Shown: positions 16,026-25,203 of the stretch, one piece after another
How the letters are laid out: every line of letters starts with the position of its first letter
How positions within the stretch are numbered: the first letter of the stretch is position 1
NCBI RefSeq assembly: GCF_001279525.1
Contig: NZ_LGDY01000138.1
Coordinates: 133,917 to 197,916, forward strand
Direction of reading: 5' to 3'
Origin: Nocardia sp. NRRL S-836
GTDB taxonomy: Bacteria > Actinomycetota > Actinomycetes > Mycobacteriales > Pseudonocardiaceae
DNA: 64,000 nt
Notes under the pieces: model-generated
Seen by the model: only the letters and a program-made list of their open reading frames with translations
What the model was told of the DNA's origin: nothing
Database searches by the model: none
Program-made: the position numbers and the translations under genes

Positions 16026-17155
16026 AGTCGGTTGTCCACGCCTACCCGTGGGACCTGATCGGTGATCCCGACGCCGTTGCGCGGTACCAGGACCTGGGGG
16101 TCGACGCGATCGCACTCGCCGCGTCGTACCACACGGTGCGGGCGGCGACCCCCCTGCATCCGCGGCACCGCCTGGTCGACGCGCGGCACGCGGCGTTCTA
16201 CCTGCCGGTGCGGGAGTCGAACTTCGGGCGGCTGGTGCCGGCGCAACCGTCCTGGGTGGACGGTTCGAACTCCTTCGGCGACGCGGCCGCGCTGGTGCGT
16301 GCCGCGGGACTGCCGGTGTACGCGTGGACCGTGCTGACGCACAACTCGCGCCTGGGCGACCTGCACCCGGACGTGACCGTGGTGAACGCGTTCGGCGACC
16401 GCTACCCGTACGCGTTGTGCACCGCGCAACCCGACGTCGTGGAGTACGCGTCGGTGCTGGTGGCGGAGGTGCTGGAGCTGGGCGCGCCGGACGGGATCGT
16501 GCTGGAGGCCTGCGGGCCGCTCGGATTCGTCCACGGCGGGCACCACGAGAAGACCGACGGCACGGACTGGGACGCGGTGCGGCAGAAGCTGTTGTCGCTG
16601 TGCTTCTGCTCCGCGTGCACCGCCCGGTACGCCGACCCGGAGGCACTGCGCGAAGCGGTCCGGGCCGGGGTGGACCGCGGTGCACCCAGCGTCGAGGAAG
16701 CGCTGGGTGCGCTCGCGGACGACGTCCGTGCGGTGCGCACCGGTGTGGTGCGGTCGTTGCGGCAGCGGGTCGTCGGTGAGATCCGCGCTGTCGCGCCTTC
16801 CGTTCGCATCGGCATGCATGTCACGGCGGACCCGTGGGGCACCGGCCCGTTCGCGACCGTCGCCGGTGGCCTGGACGCGGACGTCGACGTGCTGACGACG
16901 ATGTGCTGGCCGGGTCCGGAGGTCGCGGTGCCGGGGATCGAGGCGTTGCGCGCGGTCGCACCCGACACCAGGATCGCCGCGTACGTGCTGGGCCTGCCGC
17001 CGAAACCGGCCGACGGTGCGGCGCTGACGAAGGAGTGGCTCGCGTACCTCGACGCCGGGGTGGAGGAGTTCCACCTCTACCACGGCGGACTCGCGTCGGC
17101 GGCCCGGCTGGAGGCGCTGCGCGAGGCGGTCGCGGCCGTGTCCCGGCAACTGTGA
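16022..17155 (+). CDS. Probable TIM-barrel protein of unknown function in the uronate operon
   Basis: 377 residues from GTG 16022, which overlaps the gudD stop (GTGA), so it is translated with the aldarate enzymes. No signal peptide: it begins KSVVHAYPWDLIGDP. Alternating strand/helix spacing (VDAIALAASYH; GLPVYAWTVLTHNS; PDGIVLEACGPLGF; VRIGMHVTADPWG; DVDVLTTMCWPGP; TRIAAYVLGLPP; VEEFHLYHGG) reads like an eight-stranded barrel of the glycoside-hydrolase-like kind. A Cys cluster CFCSAC (Cys194, 196, 199) could bind a metal. Acidic residues at the ends of several strands could be catalytic. I do not recognise a characterised homologue; a cytoplasmic glycosidase, lyase or lactonase for uronate substrates is possible. 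Confidence 0.85.
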   Translation: MKSVVHAYPWDLIGDPDAVARYQDLGVDAIALAASYHTVRAATPLHPRHRLVDARHAAFYLPVRESNFGRLVPAQPSWVDGSNSFGDAAALVRAAGLPVYAWTVLTHNSRLGDLHPDVTVVNAFGDRYPYALCTAQPDVVEYASVLVAEVLELGAPDGIVLEACGPLGFVHGGHHEKTDGTDWDAVRQKLLSLCFCSACTARYADPEALREAVRAGVDRGAPSVEEALGALADDVRAVRTGVVRSLRQRVVGEIRAVAPSVRIGMHVTADPWGTGPFATVAGGLDADVDVLTTMCWPGPEVAVPGIEALRAVAPDTRIAAYVLGLPPKPADGAALTKEWLAYLDAGVEEFHLYHGGLASAARLEALREAVAAVSRQL

Positions 17156-17202
17156 AGCGAACTCGCTGCAACCCGTCGTGAGCGCGGTTCCGTCCTTGGT
17201 GC

Positions 17203-17682
17203 ATGAGGCACATTGGAACCGTAGTTAGCACTGGCGTCCTGCTGCTGGTGATGACCGCCTGCGGCAGTGCGCAGAACGCCGGCACTGGAGCGGGTGGCGG
17301 TCCAACCTTGCCGACCGCCACCACTCCCGCGTCGCCCTCCGAGGTACCACCGGGCATCGCCCCGGGAGAGGTCCCGCCCGACGGCACACCGGTGACGAAG
17401 CTCGACACCAACGCCCTGGCATCGGACTACCCGCGCACCGCGTGGACCCAGGGCGACGGGAAGACCGTCACCGTCGTGGCCCAGGAGGCCGGGTGCGGCA
17501 AGGCCAGCGCGTCCGTGCTGGAGCAGTCGGCGTCGGTCGTGAAGATCGAGCTGCTGGAGACGCTGCCGCTGGACAAGCAGATGTGCACGATGGACATCCG
17601 CTTCCCACCGCTGAAGGTGCAGCTGAACGAGCCCCTGGGTGAGCGCACGCTCGTGCTGACGTCGCGGCAGGAACAGAAGTAG
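17203..17682 (+). CDS. Small lipoprotein, tandem copy 1
   Basis: 159 residues with a lipoprotein signal (lipobox VMTACGS, Cys about 21), then a Pro/Thr/Gly-rich linker and a C-terminal domain with two Cys (EAGCGKAS and KQMCTMDIR) that could form a disulfide. The same domain recurs in the next gene: both read a Cys, a stretch ending ASVVKIELLETLP or AEVVQVTLVTITK, then a second Cys and LGERTLVLTSR or LGGRRLVLESR. Family not recognised; probably an envelope protein. A strong hairpin follows at 17697-17733. Confidence 0.8.
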   Translation: MRHIGTVVSTGVLLLVMTACGSAQNAGTGAGGGPTLPTATTPASPSEVPPGIAPGEVPPDGTPVTKLDTNALASDYPRTAWTQGDGKTVTVVAQEAGCGKASASVLEQSASVVKIELLETLPLDKQMCTMDIRFPPLKVQLNEPLGERTLVLTSRQEQK

Positions 17683-17696
17683 ACCTCCCTCCCCCC

Positions 17697-17733
17697 GGTG
17701 CCCGGCCGGCACCTGCCCCGCCGGCCGGGCACC
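17697..17733. terminator. Hairpin between the two lipoprotein genes
   Basis: Perfect 14-bp arms GGTGCCCGGCCGGC / GCCGGCCGGGCACC with a 9-base loop, 14 bp after the first lipoprotein stop. Confidence 0.7.
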
Positions 17734-17768
17734 TCCCGCGCTCGGGTTCTTTTGCAAGGATGGTGCGC

Positions 17769-18293
17769 ATGAGAAACGTCGTCGCTGCCGTTGCTCTCGC
17801 TGCCCTGCTCGCCGGGTGCTCGTCCGGTGGCACGTCGAGCGCGCCGGGTTCCTCCTCCGGCACCACGCCGACCGGGACGTCCGCGCCCGGCACGTCCACG
17901 CCGGGTTCCGGCTCGAACGCGCCCTCCTCGCCCGTGCAGCCACCGGTGTCGATCTCGCAGGAACCGCCGGTCGTGCCGCCGAACGTGACGCCGGTGCCGA
18001 AGGAGAAGGTCGATTCGACATCGTTGTCAGACACCTTCCGCACCGAGGCGTTCGTCTTCAACGACGGCCGCGACGTCGAGGTCTTCGGCGTCGGCGGCGG
18101 CTGCAAGGAGGCCCGCGCCGAGGTGACCGCGCAGTCCGCCGAGGTCGTGCAGGTCACGCTGGTCACGATCACCAAGCAGCCGCCGGGCACGATCTGCACC
18201 CAGGAGATCCGCCAGGTCCCGCTGACCGTCCACCTCGACGCGCCGCTGGGCGGCCGCCGGCTCGTGCTGGAGTCCCGCGAGGAAACCGGCTGA
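17769..18293 (+). CDS. Small lipoprotein, tandem copy 2
   Basis: 174 residues from ATG 17769 (AAGGA 8 bases upstream; an in-frame ATG at 17760 is less well placed). Lipobox LLAGCSSG, a Ser/Thr/Pro/Gly-rich linker of about 60 residues, then a domain related to the preceding gene with the same two Cys (GGGCKEAR and GTICTQEIR) and the same ending LGGRRLVLESRE. The pair looks like a local duplication, with separate expression because a terminator lies between them. Function unknown. Confidence 0.8.
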   Translation: MRNVVAAVALAALLAGCSSGGTSSAPGSSSGTTPTGTSAPGTSTPGSGSNAPSSPVQPPVSISQEPPVVPPNVTPVPKEKVDSTSLSDTFRTEAFVFNDGRDVEVFGVGGGCKEARAEVTAQSAEVVQVTLVTITKQPPGTICTQEIRQVPLTVHLDAPLGGRRLVLESREETG

Positions 18294-18309
18294 GGTGCGA
18301 CACTGACCC

Positions 18310-19104
18310 ATGGATCTTCGGCTGGGGAACCGCACCCTGCACGTGTACGACGTCGGCGAGGGCGTGCCGGTCTTCTGGCACCACGGCACGCCCAACCTCG
18401 GCCTCCCGCCCGAGCCGCTGTTCCGGCCGGGCGTGCGCTGGATCTCCTACGACCGCCCCGGCTACGGCACCTCAACACCGGTACCGGGTCGGACGGTGGC
18501 GTCGGCGGCAACCGACGTGGCGCACATCGCCGACGAGCTCGGCATCTCGACGTTCGCGGTCGTCGGCCACTCCGGCGGCGGCCCCCACGCCCTGGCCTGC
18601 GCCGCACTGCTCGGTGACCGCGTCACCGGCGTCGTCGCCGCAGCGAGCATGGCACCTTTCGACGCACCCGGCCTCGACCCGTTCGCCGGCATGATCGCCT
18701 CCGGCCAGGCCTCCCTGCGCGCCGCCATGGCCGGCCGCGCCGAGAAGGAGCGATACGAGACCTCCGGCGTCGAGTACGACCCCGAGTTCACCGAGACCGA
18801 CCTCGCCGCCCTGCGCGGCCCGTGGTCGTTCTTCGACAAGGTGGTCCCGCCCGCCCTCGCCAACGGGCCCGGCCCGTTGATCGACGACGACATTGCCTAC
18901 GTGACGCCGTGGGGCTTCGACACGGCGTCCATCTCGGTGCCGATCTTGCTGCTGCACGGTGCGCGTGACGGCATCGCCCCCGTCAGCTACGCCCACTGGC
19001 TCGCGGCCCGCATCCCCGGCGCCGAGCTGCGCGTCACCGCGGAGGACGGCCACATCTCGGTGCTGAACCACGCCCCGGCCGCCCTCGACTGGCTGCTCGG
19101 GTGA
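18310..19104 (+). CDS. Alpha/beta hydrolase
   Basis: 264 residues of the alpha/beta hydrolase fold: HHGTPN near 24 (oxyanion region), SYDRPGYGTS near 50, nucleophile elbow GHSGGG near 82-87, Asp in LLHGARDGIAP near 220 and His in EDGHISVL near 246. No signal peptide. Substrate cannot be predicted. It follows the second lipoprotein by 16 bp on the same strand and may be co-transcribed. Confidence 0.85.
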   Translation: MDLRLGNRTLHVYDVGEGVPVFWHHGTPNLGLPPEPLFRPGVRWISYDRPGYGTSTPVPGRTVASAATDVAHIADELGISTFAVVGHSGGGPHALACAALLGDRVTGVVAAASMAPFDAPGLDPFAGMIASGQASLRAAMAGRAEKERYETSGVEYDPEFTETDLAALRGPWSFFDKVVPPALANGPGPLIDDDIAYVTPWGFDTASISVPILLLHGARDGIAPVSYAHWLAARIPGAELRVTAEDGHISVLNHAPAALDWLLG

Positions 19105-19189
19105 GGGTTCGGGCGTTGCTGCTCGTGTCGCGCTGTCGGGCGGTGCTGGGCCTGGTGGCGTGACGTGAGGGCGGGTCCGCAGAGGGCAG

Positions 19190-19545
19190 GCGGTGTGTAG
19201 TGCGCGCCCGTGGACGGTGGACGGTGAGGGGCGCGGTGAGCGGGCTCGGTGGACGGGCGGCGCGGTGGACCTGGGACCGGCAGTGCGGTGGGTGTGCGCG
19301 GTGACCGGGCGTTCTGAACCGGCGGCGCGATGGGCGGGAAGCGCGTGGCTGGCGGCGCGATGGCTGGCGGCGCGGAAGGCGGGCGGCGTGGAGGCTGGCG
19401 GCGCGGAAGGCGGGCGGCGTGGAGGGCGGGCGCGGTGAATGAGCGGCGCGGTGAATGAGCGGCGCGGTGAATGAGCGGCGCGGGGAGCTGGCGGCGCGGG
19501 GAGCGGGCGGCGCGGGGAGCGGGCGGCGCGGAGGGCGCTTAGCTA
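19190..19545. repeat. Degenerate tandem repeats rich in GCGGCGCGG
   Basis: A stretch made almost wholly of short imperfect repeats: GCGGCGCGG followed by TGAATGA, GGAGCGG, AAGGCGG or similar, in units of about 16 bases. Three near-identical units run from about 19430 to 19480 and three more from about 19480 to 19535. Reading frames here are repeat artefacts. It begins about 85 bp after the hydrolase stop and nothing gene-like is visible in it. Confidence 0.75.
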
Positions 19546-19852
19546 TCCCTCGCCCGCAGCTCGCGCCTGCTACCCACCCAGGTCGGCTGCCCTGTCGGCT
19601 GCCCGCCCCGACTTCAATGTCGGCCTCAGCTTCAACGGTGACCTTAGCTCCGCTGTCGGCGTCAGCTTCGACGTCGACCTCAGCTTCGACGGCGGCGCCA
19701 GCTCCGACCTCGGCGTCAGCGCCGACGCCGACGAACGCTGGGTCCGCGAGCTGGACAGCTTCGGCAACAGCGTCGACGCCATCGACCTCCGCGAAGCTCG
19801 CCGCACCACGTCATTGCTCAGCTGTCTGTCGAGCTGTCGCACGGCGACCTAG
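19475..19852 (+). pseudogene. Possible decayed reading frame with beta-repeat character
   Basis: In the frame beginning at 19475 there is no stop until TAG 19850-19852, but no ATG, GTG or TTG precedes the protein-like part. From 19610 it reads DFNVGLSFNGDLSS, then AVGVSFDVDLSFDGG, ASSDLGVSADADERW, then a helix-like VRELDSFGNSVDAIDLREAR. The alternation and internal repetition (a DNA unit of about 24 bases) look like a remnant of a repeat protein rather than random DNA. Other frames through the same stretch give only Ser/Thr/Ala-rich runs. This could equally be a repeat expansion without coding history. Confidence 0.25.
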
Positions 19853-19971
19853 AGCGACGAGCTCGACACACAGCTCGCGGTCGGCGACGACCTCGTCGTC
19901 CCAGTAGCTACAGCCTCTAACCGGACCTAGCACGACTCGGACAGCACGATCAACCCACTACAACCCTCGGC

Positions 19972-20033
19972 TTGACCTGCGCCTTTGCAACTACACGTTT
20001 GACGACGACCGCAAACGAACCATTGCAAAGGGA
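19972..20033. repeat. 62-bp nested inverted-repeat element, copy 2
   Basis: CCTTTGCAA (19982-19990) and TTGCAAAGG (20023-20031) flank GTTTG (19997-20001) and CAAAC (20012-20016); both pairs share the same centre. It matches copy 1 (6667-6728) except for 8 positions. No gene starts nearby on the plus strand, and the fumarase gene ends 77 bp further on the other strand. Confidence 0.7.
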
Positions 20034-20041
20034 GCTGTAGA

Positions 20042-20085
20042 GCAACGGCCGGGCCAACCGATATATCGGTCGGCCCGGCCGTTGC
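20042..20085. terminator. Long palindromic terminator after fumarase
   Basis: 22-bp arms with a single mismatch, centred on ATATAT (20061-20066), 25 bp beyond the fumarase stop. It contains a GATATATC core. No T-run. It would end minus-strand transcription from fumarase. Confidence 0.75.
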
Positions 20086-20109
20086 ACGGGTCAGAACAGT
20101 GAGCGTGAG

Positions 20110-21774
<1,665 letters not shown>

Positions 21775-21865
21775 AACTCCAACGGTGTGCAGTTCGGATC
21801 AGAAAACCGTACCGCCATCAAAGGGACGTATTGGTGTGATCCCCGACCACCGTGCTCAAAACCAC

Positions 21866-21902
21866 GGAAGGCCGGGGCAGCCCCCGGCTGCCCCGACCTT
21901 CC
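21866..21902. terminator. Terminator hairpin after sigB
   Basis: 15-bp arms with one mismatch (GGAAGGCCGGGGCAG / CTGCCCCGACCTTCC) in the gap between the sigB stop (22015) and the fumarase start (21774); both genes are on the minus strand. Confidence 0.65.
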
Positions 21903-22014
21903 TTCGTGTGCGACGACGGGCGTCGCATGGCTTGGTAACGCCCGACCGTGCCGTGAGTTGAGTCACAAGTCAATACTGCCGGTCGGGTGAGATCCGACCG
22001 TGACACCGCCTGGC

Positions 22015-22998
22015 CTAAGAGGCGTATGCGCGCAGCTTGGCGGCACGCTCACCCTGGCGCAGCTTGGACATGACCTCGCGCTCGATCTGGCGCACCCGCT
22101 CGCGCGACAGGCCGAAGCGCTTGCCGATCTGGTCGAGCGTGCGCGGCTGGCCGTCCTCCAGGCCGTAGCGCAGCCGGATCACGGCCTGCTCGCGCGGCTC
22201 CAGTGTGGCGAGCACGCGGCGCAGGTCGTCCTGCAGCAGGCCGGAGATGACGGCGCTCTCGGCGTCGGTCGCGTCCGAGTCCTCGATGAAGTCACCGAGG
22301 GGCGCGTCCTCCTCCGTGCCGACCGGCATGTCCAGCGATACCGGGTCACGGGCGTGGTCGAGCAGGTCGGCGACCTTCTCGACGGAGATGCCGGACTCCT
22401 TGGCGAGCTCCTCGTTCGTCGCCTCGCGGCCGAGCGACTGGTGCAGGTCGCGCTTGATCCGCGCGAGCTTGTTCACCTGCTCGACGAGGTGGACGGGGAG
22501 GCGGATGGTGCGGCCCTGGTCGGCCATGCCGCGGGTGATGGCCTGGCGGATCCACCACGTGGCGTACGTCGAGAACTTGAAGCCCTTGGTGTAGTCGAAC
22601 TTCTCCACCGCGCGGATCAGGCCCAGGTTGCCCTCCTGGATCAGGTCCAGCAGCGGCATGCCACGACCGGTGTAGCGCTTCGCGAGCGACACGACGAGGC
22701 GCAGGTTGGCCTTCAGCAGGTGGTCCTTGGCACGGCGGCCGTCGCGGACGAGCTCCCCCAGCTCTTCGCGGCGGGTGGGCGTGAGGCGCTTGGCCGTCTC
22801 CATGACGTGCTGGGCGAAGATGCCCGCCTCGATGCGCTTGGCGAGGTCGACCTCCTCCTCGGCCGTGAGCAGCGCGGTCTTGCCGATTCCGTTCAGGTAG
22901 ACTCGAACGAGGTCGGCTGCCGGCCCCTGGGCGTCGAGGTCGGCTTCGAGCGCGGTGTTGTCTCCGACTTCACGGTCGAAGATCCTCGTGACGGTCAT
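22015..22998 (-). CDS. sigB: Principal-like sigma factor SigB
   Basis: 327 residues of the RpoD family (group 2). Region 1.2/2.1 begins [16 protein letters not shown]; region 2.4 is seen as [15 protein letters not shown]; region 3 contains [13 protein letters not shown]; region 4.2 ends [18 protein letters not shown]. It lacks the long acidic N-terminus of the other sigma factor in this window (39734-41074), as SigB of mycobacteria does. ATG 22998 is preceded by GGGAGGGAG; the reading extends to 23193 but the extra 65 codons have no sigma-factor similarity. A GGGAAC-N18-GTT motif 136-160 bp upstream suggests control by an ECF sigma factor. Confidence 0.92.
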   Translation of the reverse strand: MTVTRIFDREVGDNTALEADLDAQGPAADLVRVYLNGIGKTALLTAEEEVDLAKRIEAGIFAQHVMETAKRLTPTRREELGELVRDGRRAKDHLLKANLRLVVSLAKRYTGRGMPLLDLIQEGNLGLIRAVEKFDYTKGFKFSTYATWWIRQAITRGMADQGRTIRLPVHLVEQVNKLARIKRDLHQSLGREATNEELAKESGISVEKVADLLDHARDPVSLDMPVGTEEDAPLGDFIEDSDATDAESAVISGLLQDDLRRVLATLEPREQAVIRLRYGLEDGQPRTLDQIGKRFGLSRERVRQIEREVMSKLRQGERAAKLRAYAS

Positions 22999-23130
22999 GG
23001 ATCTCCCTCCCCCTGCTGCGGGCGACGCGGTCGCGGGCACGGTGGTCAAGGCGGCGGCGCGGCGCTGCGCCCTGGTGCCGGTTCGCGGCGGGCCCGCTCT
23101 GGATCCCATCGCTTGCTGGCTCTCATCCCG

Positions 23131-23160
23131 GGTAACGAACCCGATTCCGAATTCGTTCCC
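23131..23160 (-). promoter_or_regulatory. Possible ECF-sigma promoter of sigB
   Basis: On the minus strand GGGAAC (23160-23155), an 18-base spacer and GTT (23136-23134) match the SigE/SigH-type -35/-10 pattern. Transcription would start near 23125, giving a leader of about 125 bases before ATG 22998. In mycobacteria sigB is known to be driven by ECF sigma factors, so the match makes sense. Confidence 0.45.
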
Positions 23161-23237
23161 GACTTCCTGACCTGAAGACGTCGCCGCTGTCACAGCGGTT
23201 GCGCGAGTAATCTGAGGATTGGCTGAGAAGCCTTTCC

Positions 23238-23663
23238 TCAGACCTCCACGAGCACCGTGAACGGACCGTCGTTCACGCTCCGCACCTTCATCTCCGCCCT
23301 GAATCGTCCCGTTTCGACCCGGCCGCCCAGCTGGCGGAGCTCCGCGACGACGGCGTTCACCAACGGTTCCGCGTGCTCGGGCCGGGCGGCCGCCGTCCAG
23401 GACGGACGGCGGCCCTTGCGCGTGTCCCCGTAGAGGGTGAACTGGCTGACGACCAGCAGGGGAGCACCCGCCGACTCGCAGGACTGCTCGTCGGCGAGGA
23501 CCCGCAGCCCGTACAGCTTGCGCGCCATCTTGGCGGCGTGAGCGGTCGTGTCGTCGTGGTGGACGCCGAGCAGAACCAGCAATCCGGGCTCGCCGATCGC
23601 GCCGACGAGCTCCCCTCCGACTTCGACACTCGCCTCTGTGACGCGCGCCACAACGGCTTTCAC
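23238..23663 (-). CDS. dtd: D-aminoacyl-tRNA deacylase
   Basis: Hydrolyses D-amino acids (and glycine) wrongly loaded on tRNA. 141 residues, the usual length. Signature [12 protein letters not shown] near 73-84, with the catalytic-site Thr, and the C-terminal [11 protein letters not shown] matching the family Asn-X-Gly-Pro motif near 131. GTG 23663 overlaps the stop of the upstream methyltransferase gene (GTGA), so the two are translated together. Confidence 0.95.
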   Translation of the reverse strand: MKAVVARVTEASVEVGGELVGAIGEPGLLVLLGVHHDDTTAHAAKMARKLYGLRVLADEQSCESAGAPLLVVSQFTLYGDTRKGRRPSWTAAARPEHAEPLVNAVVAELRQLGGRVETGRFRAEMKVRSVNDGPFTVLVEV

Positions 23664-25114
23664 GCGGGAATCAACATTCCGTGCCGGATGAGATCACGAA
23701 CGATCGGCAACGCGGCTTCCGAATCGATTTCTCCATAGGCGAACTCGAGCAACGCGAGCAGGTCCGCCAACGGCAGCGCACCGGTGCACCCTGCGACCAG
23801 CTTGGCCGTCGCCTCGTCCACCTCGTGCTGCCAGCCGGGCCCGTCGGTGCGGTGCAGCCGGGCCACGACCTTGCGCCAGCCCTCGTCGCCCGGCGCGGAC
23901 ACCTCCTCCAGCACCACGGTGTCCGCGACCCGGAACGTGCGGCCGAGCAGGTCCGGGTTCGCGCGCAGCCACGCCACGTTGTCCAGCCAGCGCGCCGCCT
24001 CCGGGCCCAGCGGGTCGTCGAACGCGTGCCGCAGGTCCTCGCACACGACCTGGGAGTGCATCTCGTCGGTGCGCCGCAGCGTCACGTACCCGAAGCCGAC
24101 GCCCTGGACGTCGTTCTCCTCGAACCAGTCGAGCCACGCGGCCGCCTTCTGCCGCCCCTCGGGGCTGCGCGGGTCGACGCCCGCGTCCTTGAGCCACGTC
24201 CCGACGTACAGCGCCGGCTCCGCGATGTCGCGCTGCACGAACCACGCGTCCACGCCACCGCGCGGCAGCCAGCCGGAGACGCGCTCCTCCCAGTCCTCAC
24301 CCCTGCGGTGCACCCAGGACGCGAGCAGCTGACCGACGCCGCCCTCGTTGAGGAACGCCGGCAGCTGCCGGATCACCAGCGCCGACGCGTCGTCGCCGCC
24401 GAGCCCGGAGTCGCGGTAGACGTAGTCGACCCGCGGCGGACCCACCACGAACGGCGGGTTGCACACGACCTGGTCGAACCGCCGGTTGCGCACCGGGCCG
24501 AACCACTCGCCCTGCAACGCCTCCACGTCGAGCCCGTTGATGCGGAACGTGCCCTGTGCGAGCCGTAGCGCGCGCTCGGACAAATCGGTCGCCGTGATGC
24601 GTTCGGCGTGCTTGCTGGCGTGCAACGCCTGGACGCCGCAGCCGGTGCCGAGGTCGAGCAACGACCCGACCGGGGTCCGCCTGGTGGCGCGGGCGAGGCT
24701 GATCGAGGCGTGGCCGACGCCCAGCACGTGGTCCTCGGGCACGCTGCCGCCGCGCACGTCGGAGTCGAGGTCGGCGATCACCCACCAGTTGTCTTCGTAG
24801 GGCCGCACGTCCAGCCCGGCGGTCAGCTCGCTCGTCAGCACCTCGTTGGCGACGAGGTCGTCGATGTCGGTCCCGGCCAGCGCCTTGCGGACGTCCTGCT
24901 CGGGTTCGGTGTCGCCGAGCAGGAACAGGCGGATCAGCGTGCCGAGCGTCCCGGCGTCCCTGCTGGCACGGCGGGCGGGTTCCGGCTCGCCCCGGCCGAG
25001 CGCGGCGTGGGCCTGCGGGCCGAGCGCGTCGACCACGCCGTCCGCGGTGTAGCCGGCGTTCTCGAAGGCCTCGCGCAAGCGGGCACACAGGTCAACGGAA
25101 AGATCAGGGTGCAC
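23660..25114 (-). CDS. SAM-dependent methyltransferase with HemK-type motif
   Basis: 484 residues. A helical N-terminal domain of about 140 residues (LRLFLLGD-like segments: [16 protein letters not shown]) precedes a Rossmann methyltransferase core with [16 protein letters not shown] near 152 and the amino-group methylation motif [11 protein letters not shown] near 218. The C-terminal 200 residues form a second conserved part. NPPF enzymes modify Gln, Asn or adenine amino groups; the target here is unknown, but release-factor-like or ribosomal protein targets are possible. It overlaps dtd by four bases. Confidence 0.85.
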   Translation of the reverse strand: MHPDLSVDLCARLREAFENAGYTADGVVDALGPQAHAALGRGEPEPARRASRDAGTLGTLIRLFLLGDTEPEQDVRKALAGTDIDDLVANEVLTSELTAGLDVRPYEDNWWVIADLDSDVRGGSVPEDHVLGVGHASISLARATRRTPVGSLLDLGTGCGVQALHASKHAERITATDLSERALRLAQGTFRINGLDVEALQGEWFGPVRNRRFDQVVCNPPFVVGPPRVDYVYRDSGLGGDDASALVIRQLPAFLNEGGVGQLLASWVHRRGEDWEERVSGWLPRGGVDAWFVQRDIAEPALYVGTWLKDAGVDPRSPEGRQKAAAWLDWFEENDVQGVGFGYVTLRRTDEMHSQVVCEDLRHAFDDPLGPEAARWLDNVAWLRANPDLLGRTFRVADTVVLEEVSAPGDEGWRKVVARLHRTDGPGWQHEVDEATAKLVAGCTGALPLADLLALLEFAYGEIDSEAALPIVRDLIRHGMLIPA

Positions 25115-25203
25115 GGTGCAGATGTTTTCACGGCACGACCGGCCGCACCGACCCGGTGACCGGTGGCCGGCCGCCGAACGGGACCGCGACCTGGGCGACG
25201 ACC

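Noticed and set aside
19455..19907. 150-codon Ser/Thr/Ala-rich plus-strand frame
   Set aside because: Its composition follows the DNA repeats; the neighbouring frame reads more like protein, and neither has a convincing start.
22999..23193. N-terminal extension of SigB by 65 residues
   Set aside because: No sigma-factor similarity, weak start, and a strong ribosome binding site stands before ATG 22998.
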